From Sphingomonas sp. (GTDB lineage: Bacteria > Pseudomonadota > Alphaproteobacteria > Sphingomonadales > Sphingomonadaceae), in the NCBI GenBank assembly GCA_021154945.1, contig JAJNQF010000177.1, positions 1 to 25,111 on the forward strand: a DNA stretch of 25,111 nucleotides. Direction: 5' to 3'. Positions 1 to 7,206 of this stretch are shown here, piece by piece (positions within the stretch are counted from its first letter, which is position 1; every line of letters begins with the position of its first letter). Position numbers and translations under genes: made by a program. Below the pieces are notes generated by a model that was given only the letters and a program-made list of their open reading frames with translations, did not search any database and was not told where the DNA came from.

Positions 1-121
1 GGGCACTGCGAGCTTTCTCCGCCGTTCCCCCCGAAAGGGCAGGACGCTTCAAGCAGAATCTGAAACCGCTGACGCAGGAGGTCCGTTCCATGCCTCGACT
101 GGGGATCCGGTCCCTCCCGCC

Positions 122-439
122 TCAGGGCTGATGAGTGAGGATGCGTTCCACGTCGGTGAGTTGCTGGTTCATCCTGTCCACTTCGGCACGGCTGATCGTG
201 CCGTTGCGGGTCTGGAGGTTACCGGCGGACGTCTGTACCCGACCGACCGATAGGTGCAGCCTGGCCGCCTTCCTCTTCGAGAGCGTGCGATCCTTGACCG
301 CGATGTCGATGCGGTCGTTCAGCGTCGCGGCCCGGTTCTGCAGATACTCGCTGTCGGTGTCGGCGGTCGTCTGCGCGTGGCCGGGCGAGGCGAGTAGGAT
401 GAACGGCAGCAGGAGGGAGGGCAGCAACGTACGGCGCAT
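122..439 (-). CDS. small secreted protein of unknown function
   Basis: I recognise no named family. The 105-residue product starts with a typical signal peptide: MRRT, a Leu-rich hydrophobic stretch, then cleavage near SPGHAQ at about residue 23. The mature part (about 80 residues) is hydrophilic and predicted helical, rich in Arg, Gln and Asp. It resembles in style the short periplasmic proteins common in sphingomonads, whose repeats run 'R..L..RI..G...G.LT..EA..L'. The start was set at the ATG at 437-439 rather than 15 codons upstream, because the signal peptide begins there and an AAAGGA ribosome binding site sits 7-8 nt upstream. A 9-bp-stem hairpin lies just before that site. The gene is monocistronic, 200 nt downstream of the TonB receptor gene on the same strand. 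Function unknown. Confidence 0.7.
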   Translation of the reverse strand: MRRTLLPSLLLPFILLASPGHAQTTADTDSEYLQNRAATLNDRIDIAVKDRTLSKRKAARLHLSVGRVQTSAGNLQTRNGTISRAEVDRMNQQLTDVERILTHQP

Positions 440-455
440 GATGGCATCCTTTGAC

Positions 456-478
456 CGGGTGCCGACCGCCGGCACCCG
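456..478. repeat. hairpin-forming inverted repeat in the leader of the small secreted-protein gene
   Basis: Perfect 9-bp arms (456-464 CGGGTGCCG and 470-478 CGGCACCCG) flank a 5-nt loop. The repeat sits directly upstream of the Shine-Dalgarno sequence of the minus-strand gene starting at 439. No T-run follows on either strand, so it is a poor intrinsic terminator. It could be a leader structure or part of the 3' end of the receptor transcript. Confidence 0.5.
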
Positions 479-643
479 AGGCATCTACTACTCGAAGAAC
501 CCCCTAAGGGTCCGGCACGGCCGAGTTTTTCTCCATCACCGAGACACCGCGTTGGTGATCGACTGGGCTGTCGACATCGGTTCGGCGCCAAGCGTCGATC
601 GGCACGAAACTCGCGGCGATCCTAGCCGAACCGTCGACGATGG

Positions 644-2629
644 TCAGAACCGCGCGCCGAGGCCCAGCCAGATCCGTGCCGGGTCGATGACGTAGCCGAA
701 CCGATCATAGCTCAAGCGCTTGTCCAGCACGTTCTGCATGCCGCCATGCAGCGTGAACCGAGGCGAGACCTTGTACGATGCCCCGACGTCGACGGTCGTG
801 TAGGACGGCGCGACGGTCGTATTGCCGCTGATCTGCGCCTCGGTTATCGCCTCCTCGCCACGGAATATGCCGCGGACGTAACCGCTCAGCCGAGGTGTCG
901 GCTTCCAGTTGAGCGAGGCGCTCGCCTGCTGCTTCGGCGTGTCGTTCAACGCCCTACCGATATTGGCACCGCTCAGTTGCTCGGAGTCCGTGAGCGTACC
1001 GGTCGCGTTGACCCTCAGCATTGCGGTCAGCGGCACGTCGATGGTCGCCTCGATCCCACGGACCTTCGCCTTGTCGACGTTGACGTAGGTGGTGGGCGGT
1101 CGCCCGATCGAACTCAGCGGCTCGCCGCTGCACCAGGCCGCTGCGACGACGCAGGTCACGCGTGTGATCTTGTCGTCGAACCGCGTGTCGTAGGCGGTCA
1201 GGCTCGCCTGGAACGTACCGCCGTCGAACAGCAGTCCGGCCTCGATCGTCCGCGACGTCTCCGCCTCCAGATCGGGGTTGCCGTAGATCGTACCGCCACG
1301 GCTCGACTGGCCCCAGTCCGGCAGCGTCTGGCGCAGGTTCGGCGCACGGAAGCCCTGTGAATAGCCGCCCTTCAGCGTGAACGCCCGGTCGATGTTCCAG
1401 ACCGCGTAGACCCGCGGCGTCCAGTGCGTGCCGTATTGCTGGTCGTCGTCCATCCGCAGGCCGCCCGTCAGACGGAGTCCGGTCAGCACCGTCAGCTCGT
1501 CTTCGGCGAACACCGCCACCTGCCGTCGGCTTGCGCCGTCGCGGGTCGACCCAGCCAGGAGGTTGCCGACCGTGTCCGTCAGGTCCTCGTTGCGGTAGTA
1601 GGCACCGACGCTCAGCGAATTGGCCGGCAGCGGCACCATCCATATCGACTGCGCGATCGTGTTCTTGATCCGTTTGCCGTCCTGCAGACTCTTCGCGTCC
1701 TCGACTTGCAGATAGCTTTCCGACGTAGCGAAGCCCCATCGGCCGGAATGGCTGATCGAGCCTACGTAGCGCCGCTGCGCCTGGATGTCCTCCAGTCCCA
1801 TCGGTACCGTCGCGCTCGTCGCGACCGTCCTGCCGGCGGTTGCGGTGACGGTCTGCCGATAATAGCCCAGTTCGGCGAGGAAGCCGTGGTCGGGCCCTGC
1901 GTTCCACCCGAGTTTGCCCGCCAGGCTCTCGTCGCGACGCTCCGGCGTGCCGCCGATCACGCGGTCCTCGCCGCGTCGGGTGGCGGCACCCTGTACCTGG
2001 ATGCCGACCGAGCCTGCGATCGGACCGGACAGGTAGAAGTTGCCGTCGGCGACGTTGCCGTAGTCGGACCCCAGCTGCATCGTGCCGTTGACCCGAGCGC
2101 TGCCGCGCCATGTCTTGGCGATGCGACGCGTGATGACGTTGACGACGCCGCCCATCGCGTCCGACCCGTACAGGGAGGACATCGGTCCCCGTACCACCTC
2201 GATCCGCTCGATGGCCTCCAGCGGCGGCAGTTGCCCGCCCTCCGATATGCTGCCGCCGTTCGTGCGGGTCTCGCGGCTCGACAGACGTTTGCCGTCGACC
2301 AGGATCAGCGTGTATTGCGGCGCCATGCCGCGGATCGAGATGTCGCGGCTGTTGCCTTCGCCCGGCGTCACGGTGATCCCGGGGATCTCCAGCAGGGCAT
2401 CGGTCACTTCGCGGTAGGGCAGGCGATCTAGATCCTCGCGCGTCAGCACGCTGATCGATGCCGGCGCATCCTTGACCTGCTGCTCGCGTCCGCCCGAAGC
2501 CGTCACGACGATCTCGTAGGCACGGGTCGTCTGACCCTGCGGCTCCGGCGCCGGGTCGGACGCGAAGGCGGATGTGGAGCAGGCGAGCGCGACGAGCGCC
2601 GCCGAGGAGCGGTTTAGGATGATCGACAT
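644..2629 (-). CDS. TonB-dependent outer-membrane receptor (FepA/CirA-like)
   Basis: The product is a 661-residue outer-membrane active transporter, of the kind that takes up siderophores or other large ligands using TonB/ExbBD energy. A signal peptide (MSIILNRSSAALVALACSTSAFA) is followed by a TonB-box-like segment (YEIVVTASG). The plug domain covers about residues 45-165, with the typical IRGMAPQYTLILVDGKRL and IERIEVVRGPMSSLYGSDAMGG segments. The rest is beta-barrel, ending in Phe (LGLGARF), the usual outer-membrane signal. The ATG at 2627-2629 was chosen over the start 14 codons upstream because the signal peptide begins there. Length and domain order are normal for the FepA/CirA group. 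The substrate cannot be read from sequence. The LysR-type gene immediately upstream on the same strand may control it. An inverted repeat lies 85 nt upstream of the start. Confidence 0.93.
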   Translation of the reverse strand: MSIILNRSSAALVALACSTSAFASDPAPEPQGQTTRAYEIVVTASGGREQQVKDAPASISVLTREDLDRLPYREVTDALLEIPGITVTPGEGNSRDISIRGMAPQYTLILVDGKRLSSRETRTNGGSISEGGQLPPLEAIERIEVVRGPMSSLYGSDAMGGVVNVITRRIAKTWRGSARVNGTMQLGSDYGNVADGNFYLSGPIAGSVGIQVQGAATRRGEDRVIGGTPERRDESLAGKLGWNAGPDHGFLAELGYYRQTVTATAGRTVATSATVPMGLEDIQAQRRYVGSISHSGRWGFATSESYLQVEDAKSLQDGKRIKNTIAQSIWMVPLPANSLSVGAYYRNEDLTDTVGNLLAGSTRDGASRRQVAVFAEDELTVLTGLRLTGGLRMDDDQQYGTHWTPRVYAVWNIDRAFTLKGGYSQGFRAPNLRQTLPDWGQSSRGGTIYGNPDLEAETSRTIEAGLLFDGGTFQASLTAYDTRFDDKITRVTCVVAAAWCSGEPLSSIGRPPTTYVNVDKAKVRGIEATIDVPLTAMLRVNATGTLTDSEQLSGANIGRALNDTPKQQASASLNWKPTPRLSGYVRGIFRGEEAITEAQISGNTTVAPSYTTVDVGASYKVSPRFTLHGGMQNVLDKRLSYDRFGYVIDPARIWLGLGARF

Positions 2630-2713
2630 GGAGGTTCCCGTTTGCCGCTTGCTATTGCAAGTCGTTCGCAACTCTATGCGTGGGGATGCCGCACCGGGCC
2701 AGACTCCAAATCC

Positions 2714-2728
2714 GAATAAGCCTTATTC
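2714..2728. promoter_or_regulatory. palindrome between regulator and receptor genes, possible operator
   Basis: GAATAAGCCTTATTC is a perfect 7-bp-arm palindrome around one central base. It overlaps the stop codon of the LysR-type gene and lies about 85 nt upstream of the receptor ATG, where an operator for the receptor would sit. It is AT-rich against GC-rich surroundings. Its dyad centre does not coincide with a T-N11-A LysR box, so the binding protein is unknown. Confidence 0.4.
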
Positions 2729-3590
2729 AGCCTGCGGATGCACAATGCCGTGTCAGGATGCCGGCCAACCACATCGTGGCGCGATCACGTGCGCTCCGCT
2801 CATGCCACAGCAGCCGATAGTCGAGATGTTCGATCGCGACCGGTGCCGGCCTCGTCGCCAGGCCGTAGCTTGCTGCGAAACGCGTCGCGGCACGGGTCGG
2901 CAGGGTCATCAGCACATCGCTGTCGGCGATGAGGGTCGGCGCCGCGTGGAAGTACGGTAGCCGAACGGTGACGCGGCGCTCGCCACTGCGCGCGCCCAGT
3001 CGCACCTCGACCCCGTCCACCGCAGGATCGCTGACCACTATGCCGACGTGCGGCCATGCGAAGAACGCATCCAGCGTCAGCGGATCGTCCGACGTCGCGA
3101 GGGCATGCCCCGGCCGCATGATGCAGGTATAGGTGTCGGTGAACAGTGGACGCCCGTGCACCGCGGCATCCCACGAGTCCAATCCGGAGATGATGAGGTC
3201 GATCTCTCCCGATGCCGTCCTCTGCATCATGTCCGCACTGAACGGCACGATGTCGATCGTGACGGACGGTGCGTCGTTCGTGATCGCCTCGAGCGCCGGC
3301 GCGATCACGGTCAGGACGCCGTAGTCCGTCGATGCGATACGAAAGCATCGATCGAGGGCGGCCGGATCGAACGTCGGTGGGAGCAGCAATGCGTTCGTGG
3401 TCGCCAGCCATCGTTCGACCGGCGCGATCAGCTCGTCGGCCCTGTTCGTCCGCTGCATTCCGCCGTTGGTTCGGACCAGCAGAGGATCATCGAGGATGTG
3501 TCGCAGTTCCGCGAGCGAGCGGCTGATCGTGGGCTGGCTGAGTCCGAGCCTGCGTGCCGTCCCGGTGACGCTCTTCGTCTGCAGCAGCAC
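2727..3590 (-). CDS. LysR-family transcriptional regulator
   Basis: The visible ORF of 287 residues has an N-terminal helix-turn-helix (TGTARRLGLSQPTISRSLAELR, about residues 9-30) with the family's typical DPLLVR following. A periplasmic-binding-protein-like effector domain spans about residues 85-287. It resembles NodD/SyrM-type members with the DLNLL opening. The start is uncertain. From the GTG at 3588-3590 the first recognition helix is cut. The open frame continues upstream and encodes HIDLNLLATLAVLLQTKSV, exactly the expected family N-terminus, but no ATG, GTG or TTG occurs in frame before the stop at 3678-3680. It may use a rare start such as the ATC at 3618-3620, or have lost its ATG. 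It lies upstream of and co-directional with the receptor gene, its likely target. Confidence 0.88.
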   Translation of the reverse strand: MLLQTKSVTGTARRLGLSQPTISRSLAELRHILDDPLLVRTNGGMQRTNRADELIAPVERWLATTNALLLPPTFDPAALDRCFRIASTDYGVLTVIAPALEAITNDAPSVTIDIVPFSADMMQRTASGEIDLIISGLDSWDAAVHGRPLFTDTYTCIMRPGHALATSDDPLTLDAFFAWPHVGIVVSDPAVDGVEVRLGARSGERRVTVRLPYFHAAPTLIADSDVLMTLPTRAATRFAASYGLATRPAPVAIEHLDYRLLWHERSARDRATMWLAGILTRHCASAG

Positions 3591-3620
3591 GGCCAGCGTG
3601 GCGAGCAGATTGAGATCGAT

Positions 3621-3902
3621 GTGTCCCGGATGGATGTCAGCGCTCGCTCGTTCAGAGTGGAAGAGTATTGCGAGGCATTATCACACGGCTATGCCTGTGC
3701 AAGCTCGGTTGGATGTAGGGCACGGCCGCCCGACCTACGTTCTTACGAGCAGGGGTGCCCGAAGTCCGTCCGCTCTCGTTGCCCTACGCGTCAGCGGCAC
3801 GCCCTCACGACCAATCCCGCACCGTGCCCCCTTCAGTCTTGAACAGAAGACCGCAATCGTTGCGATCGATCGGTCGAACTTGCGATCATCCACCTCCCGC
3901 CG
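3621..3902. other. intergenic region between the LysR regulator and the SLATT-like gene
   Basis: About 280 bp without a supported gene. It holds the promoter side of the LysR-type gene and the downstream side of the SLATT-like gene, both on the minus strand. Short direct repeats of TTGCGATC occur near 3857 and 3880, and a CGATCGATCG self-complementary stretch lies between them. I see no terminator with a T-run and no RNA gene. Confidence 0.5.
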
Positions 3903-4577
3903 TCAGGATCGCGTGGGGTCGTCGACCTTCTCTTCGACGCCCGTGGGCTTCCCGCGGACCGACGCACCGTTCGGAAGTGGTCGTACGAACGTATCGCGCG
4001 CGATCAGGCGCAGCTTCAGGACGAACAGGCTCGCGCCGGGATGTCGGTCCAGATGGCGGCTGATCTCGATCTTGGTGAGGTGCTTCTGCTTCAGGGACAG
4101 AAACCTGGCTTCGGGAACCGCGATCCCCAGCGACGACGCGAAGTCCTGCCGCGCCAGGACCTCGTTGAAGATGTCCTCTTCCGGCTGGCCATCCTCGGAC
4201 AGAAGGCGCGCCGCACTGCGTTTGACTTCCGCATAGGCGTCCAATGCGCGCCTGTGGGAGTCGGCCGACCCGCGGAGGTCCAGTCGGGTCTGCAGCAGGG
4301 TGAGTCCGAACGCGCAGACGCCCATGAGCCCGATCCAGAGCGTCGGCTTGAGGCCCCCGGGGGTCATCGCGGCTGCCAGCGCGGGGTCGATGAACGATAG
4401 CGACACGATCCAAGCGGAGCTGAGCAGCACGAGCGCGTCGAGAAGGGTCGCCTTCCGGGCGAAGTCGCCAGCCAGCCAGGCATGTGCCGTGCAAAGCTGG
4501 TCGGCGACGCGCCTGATGCGCATCAGTTCGGCCCGGTGTCCGATTTCCTCCATTGGATCGCTTCGTCTTTCCGCCAC
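3903..4577 (-). CDS. two-TM SLATT-like membrane protein, candidate CBASS effector
   Basis: The 224-residue protein has a short helical N-terminus and two transmembrane helices (about residues 44-66 and 79-100) separated by a short Pro/Gly loop. A long amphipathic helical segment follows (SADSHRRALDAYAEVKRSAARLL and onward), then a basic C-terminal tail. This layout fits the SLATT family (SMODS- and SLOG-associating two-TM effectors), which is predicted from comparative genomics to form pores or disrupt the inner membrane when a nucleotide second messenger is made. The presence of both a CD-NTase and a SLOG-like protein in the locus supports this. The gene is downstream of the WYL regulator on the same strand, 138 nt away. 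The start shown is a GTG with a weak ribosome site; the ATG at 4551-4553 is an alternative. The family call rests on layout and context, not on a diagnostic motif. Confidence 0.72.
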   Translation of the reverse strand: MAERRSDPMEEIGHRAELMRIRRVADQLCTAHAWLAGDFARKATLLDALVLLSSAWIVSLSFIDPALAAAMTPGGLKPTLWIGLMGVCAFGLTLLQTRLDLRGSADSHRRALDAYAEVKRSAARLLSEDGQPEEDIFNEVLARQDFASSLGIAVPEARFLSLKQKHLTKIEISRHLDRHPGASLFVLKLRLIARDTFVRPLPNGASVRGKPTGVEEKVDDPTRS

Positions 4578-4715
4578 CGCGGTACGGTCGGCTCAGAGCT
4601 GCAGTGAACGCCCTGCCGTCGTCGAAGGTTCGACCGCGGCGGGCATCGTGTCGGGCGGGCCGCTGATCGACGCACGCGATAGGCGTGCCGGGCCGGGGCG
4701 GACCGACACCCGATG

Positions 4716-5597
4716 CTAGACGAAGAACTTCGCCTTCTCCAGCGCCGCTTCGGTCTCCTCGCGGTTGACCACGACGATGTGCTGGCTCCGCGCCGACAGT
4801 TCCTCCGGCCGCCCCAGAAGCGTGAGTCGCTTCAGCACGTAGAACAGCATCGCATACCGCACGTCGAGCACCTTCTCGCCGTCTTCCATGCCGTAGTCCC
4901 GGGCGACGATCGCCTGCTGCGCCGGCCCGAGCTGCGGGTGCGGTGCGATGTGCACCTGGAAGCGCTCGTGCCACAGCACGTCTCCGGCTCCCGGCCTGCC
5001 GCCCGGCCCCGGATTCCGCATACCCAGCACTCGCGGCAGCAGGAAGTCCTTGTAGTCCTCGATCCGATGGCAATAGGCGCGCGCATGCCAGCGGAACCCG
5101 TCGTATGCGAAGGCGTGGGGCGTCATCCGGCGCCATTCCGGCTTCGGGCGATCGGGACTCATCGACTGATAGAGCACCTCTATCGACTCCCCTGCGCGAT
5201 AGGCGGAGAGGATGGACCGGAGGCATTCGCCGGCGACCTCGCGCGCCGGAGTCACGACGATGTCGACGTCCGGCTTTATACCTATCCAGGAGTCGTCGGG
5301 GTCGGTCAGCTTCTCGGCGAGCGAACGGAGGCGCAGCAGATACTCGTCGGGCCCTTCCCTGAGGAAGACGGGACTGAAGCGGTCGCCGGCGACGTATCGC
5401 TTGGCCACCTTGTCGTAGACCGCGTTCCCCGGCGCCCGCTCCTGGTAGAACGCGAGATCCTTCGATGCCTGCGGCTCGGAGACGTTGAAGGTCGTTATTA
5501 TGTCGGAACGCCGCACGCCCCCCTCCCAGGACAGACGGAACTCGATGAACTCGAGCCGGCGTTCGACGCCCCAGTTGATCTTGCCGTCGGCCGCCAC
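4716..5597 (-). CDS. capW: WYL-domain transcriptional regulator (CapW/BrxR-like)
   Basis: The 293-residue protein has an N-terminal winged helix (about residues 8-70, with VRRSDIITTFNVSEPQASKDL as the helix-turn-helix). A WYL domain follows (about 135-195), with conserved IEVLYQS, the WRRMTPHAFAYDGFRWHARAY core and LPRVLGM, and then a C-terminal WCX-type extension. This three-part build matches the CapW and BrxR repressors, homodimers that bind inverted repeats upstream of CBASS, BREX and other defence operons and are thought to release on ligand or DNA-damage cues. It is divergent from the cyclase operon across a 170-bp region with two short palindromes, the classic place for autoregulation and operon repression. 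The start is a GTG with an AGGAG ribosome site 7-8 nt upstream. Confidence 0.9.
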   Translation of the reverse strand: MAADGKINWGVERRLEFIEFRLSWEGGVRRSDIITTFNVSEPQASKDLAFYQERAPGNAVYDKVAKRYVAGDRFSPVFLREGPDEYLLRLRSLAEKLTDPDDSWIGIKPDVDIVVTPAREVAGECLRSILSAYRAGESIEVLYQSMSPDRPKPEWRRMTPHAFAYDGFRWHARAYCHRIEDYKDFLLPRVLGMRNPGPGGRPGAGDVLWHERFQVHIAPHPQLGPAQQAIVARDYGMEDGEKVLDVRYAMLFYVLKRLTLLGRPEELSARSQHIVVVNREETEAALEKAKFFV

Positions 5598-5624
5598 GGA
5601 AAATCTCCTAGTGGTAATAGAAAG

Positions 5625-5653
5625 TAGATGGACATCTTTTCGATGACCATCTA
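5625..5653. promoter_or_regulatory. candidate CapW operator in the divergent promoter region
   Basis: Two near-identical short palindromes, AGATGGACATCT (5626-5637) and GATGACCATC (5642-5651), lie 15 bp apart. Together they also form a longer inverted repeat, TAGATGG (5625-5631) with CCATCTA (5647-5653). They sit 28 nt upstream of the regulator start and about 115 nt upstream of the cyclase start, in a locally AT-rich patch that would suit divergent promoters. A weaker related element, GATCCATC, follows at 5661-5668. Assignment to CapW is inferred from position and symmetry. Confidence 0.55.
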
Positions 5654-5698
5654 GTAAATAGATCCATCAGCGAATCATGTCAATCGCTTCCTCATCCC

Positions 5699-5728
5699 GG
5701 CGGAGCCTCCGCTCGGGAGGGGCGGAGC
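5699..5728 (+). repeat. GC-rich repeat/hairpin in the cyclase leader
   Basis: A direct repeat GGCGGAGC (5699-5706 and 5721-5728) flanks a possible hairpin CCTCC-GCTCG-GGAGG (5706-5720). GCGGAGCCTCCGC at 5700-5712 is itself a perfect palindrome. It lies in the probable 5' leader, 40-70 nt before the cyclase start, so it could affect transcript folding. No function is shown. Confidence 0.35.
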
Positions 5729-5767
5729 TTTGCCTGCGAGACGCATAGGGAAAGAAGGAGAAGAAAG

Positions 5768-6715
5768 ATGCCGCTCACCAATACCCAACTGCAGTACTAC
5801 GACAGCAATCTGCTCCGCCTGCCGGCGGACAAGCGCAAGGAGTATCACGCCCAGGTGGATCGGCTGGTCCAGAACCTCTGCCGCAACGTCCGCGACAAGA
5901 CGGAGATCACCGTCACCCGCGTGATCAAGGCCGGCTCGTTCGCCAAGTTCACGATCCTGCGCAAGACGAGCGAGGACCCGGTCGACGTCGACGTGGTCTT
6001 CTACATCTCGGGCAAGGACGCCGGCACCGAGACGCTGGATCACCTCAACACCCAGCTCTACGATCTGCTGATCGCGCAGTACCCCACGAAGTCCGTCGAG
6101 GACTTCCAGATCCAGCGCAAGGCCGCGACGGTCACGTTCGTGGGTTCGGGCCTCAGCGTCGACATCGTGCCGGTGATCGAGGACGAGACCCGCGAGGGCT
6201 ACGGCTGGCAGTACGACATCCACGACGGCACGAAGGTCGAGACCTGCGCGCCGTGCCAGATCAAGTTCGTGCGCGACCGCAAGAACGCCGATGCCGACTT
6301 CCGCACCCTGGTGCGCCTGGCGAAGAAGTGGCGCAACCGGGTGGAGCTGAAGCCGCTCAAGTCGTTCGCCATCGAGCTGATCATGGCGCATCTCCTCGAC
6401 ACCCGCGGCAAGCAGGGCAGCATCGAGCAGCGCTTCCGCGACTTCCTGCTCTACGTCGCGCAGTCCGGTCTGAAGGAGGCGATCTCGTTCCGCGAGAACA
6501 CCACGCCGGTCCCGCAGTTCACCGATCCGGTCGTGATCATCGACCCGGTCTGCAGCTCGAACAACGTCGCCAGCCGCATCTCCGAGGCCGAACGGCAGGA
6601 GATCGTCGTCGCTGCGGGAGATGCGTGGGAGATCGCGAACTTCGCGTCCGCCGAGAACGACGTCGCCGCCTGGAAGGAGCTGTTCGGCCCCCGCTTCCGC
6701 ACGGAGGATCTGTGA
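5768..6715 (+). CDS. CD-NTase cyclic-nucleotide synthase of a HORMA/TRIP13 CBASS
   Basis: The 315-residue cGAS/DncV-like nucleotidyltransferase makes a cyclic di- or trinucleotide second messenger on phage infection. The catalytic signature is complete: Gly56-Ser57 in KAGSFAKFT, Asp73 and Asp75 in DPVDVDVVF, and a third acidic residue, Asp132, in LSVDIVPV. The C-terminal half is the helical OAS1-type domain (VRLAKKWRN through LLDTRGKQG). Partner genes place it in the clade C/D group that is kept inactive until bound by a closed HORMA protein; I cannot choose between CdnC and CdnD or predict the product. The ATG is preceded by AAGGAG at good spacing. The stop overlaps the HORMA start by one base (TGATG), so the two are translationally coupled. 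Confidence 0.95.
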   Translation: MPLTNTQLQYYDSNLLRLPADKRKEYHAQVDRLVQNLCRNVRDKTEITVTRVIKAGSFAKFTILRKTSEDPVDVDVVFYISGKDAGTETLDHLNTQLYDLLIAQYPTKSVEDFQIQRKAATVTFVGSGLSVDIVPVIEDETREGYGWQYDIHDGTKVETCAPCQIKFVRDRKNADADFRTLVRLAKKWRNRVELKPLKSFAIELIMAHLLDTRGKQGSIEQRFRDFLLYVAQSGLKEAISFRENTTPVPQFTDPVVIIDPVCSSNNVASRISEAERQEIVVAAGDAWEIANFASAENDVAAWKELFGPRFRTEDL

Positions 6716-7206
6716 TGGGCACGACCACGATCACCGAGACCTACACGACGGTCGACGTCGAGAACGTCGTGCGCCGCTTCAAGGCCGATCTGAAGATGAT
6801 CGCCGACAGCACCGGTGCGATGTCGGACGGGGATCTCGCGAAGTACGTGCACGACGTGGAGCTGCTGGCGAAGAAGGGCTACCTCGCCTGGATCGACGTC
6901 ACTCTGCTGAGCGGGGGCTTCGAGCGGAACGCCGTCCGCTACACGGTGGACACCGACGCCGGATCGCTGGACACCAGCAGGCCGGGCGGGGTCATGTGGC
7001 CGAAGGTCGCACAACCCGAGATCCGCGTCATCCTCTCGTACACCAGCGCCTACGACGACGACGCCCGAGCCGCGCTCGCAGCGCGGCTGGACTTCACCTG
7101 GAGCCCCACCAGCGCGAGCACCGATCACGCGAGCCTCAGCGGCTCCGGTGGCCGCGACTACACCAGCAACGCCTTCGGCATGACGCGAACGGATTTCAGC
7201 AAGTGA
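6715..7206 (+). CDS. cap7: bacterial HORMA-domain protein, CBASS Cap7
   Basis: The 163-residue protein starts MGTTTITETYTTVDVENVVRRFKADL. It has the features I associate with bacterial HORMA proteins: an N-terminal helix with an IADSTGAM segment, LLSGGFERNAVRYTVDT strands, a RPGGVMWPKVA segment, and a C-terminal GGRDYTSNAFGM 'safety-belt' region. In type III CBASS the closed HORMA binds a peptide (probably phage-derived or from a partner) and then binds and activates the CD-NTase. TRIP13 reopens it. Only one HORMA gene is present, as in single-HORMA systems. The start overlaps the cyclase stop by one base, and the end overlaps the next gene's GTG. The call is supported by length, motif pattern and position directly before the TRIP13-like gene. 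Confidence 0.88.
   Translation: MGTTTITETYTTVDVENVVRRFKADLKMIADSTGAMSDGDLAKYVHDVELLAKKGYLAWIDVTLLSGGFERNAVRYTVDTDAGSLDTSRPGGVMWPKVAQPEIRVILSYTSAYDDDARAALAARLDFTWSPTSASTDHASLSGSGGRDYTSNAFGMTRTDFSK

Noticed and set aside
746..2431. Long plus-strand frames across the TonB receptor
   Set aside because: Antisense shadows; the minus-strand receptor is complete and unambiguous.
3886..5226. 446-codon minus frame across the SLATT-like and WYL genes
   Set aside because: Arg/Ala/Gly-rich translation in the wrong frame; the two genes in the other frame have clear domains.
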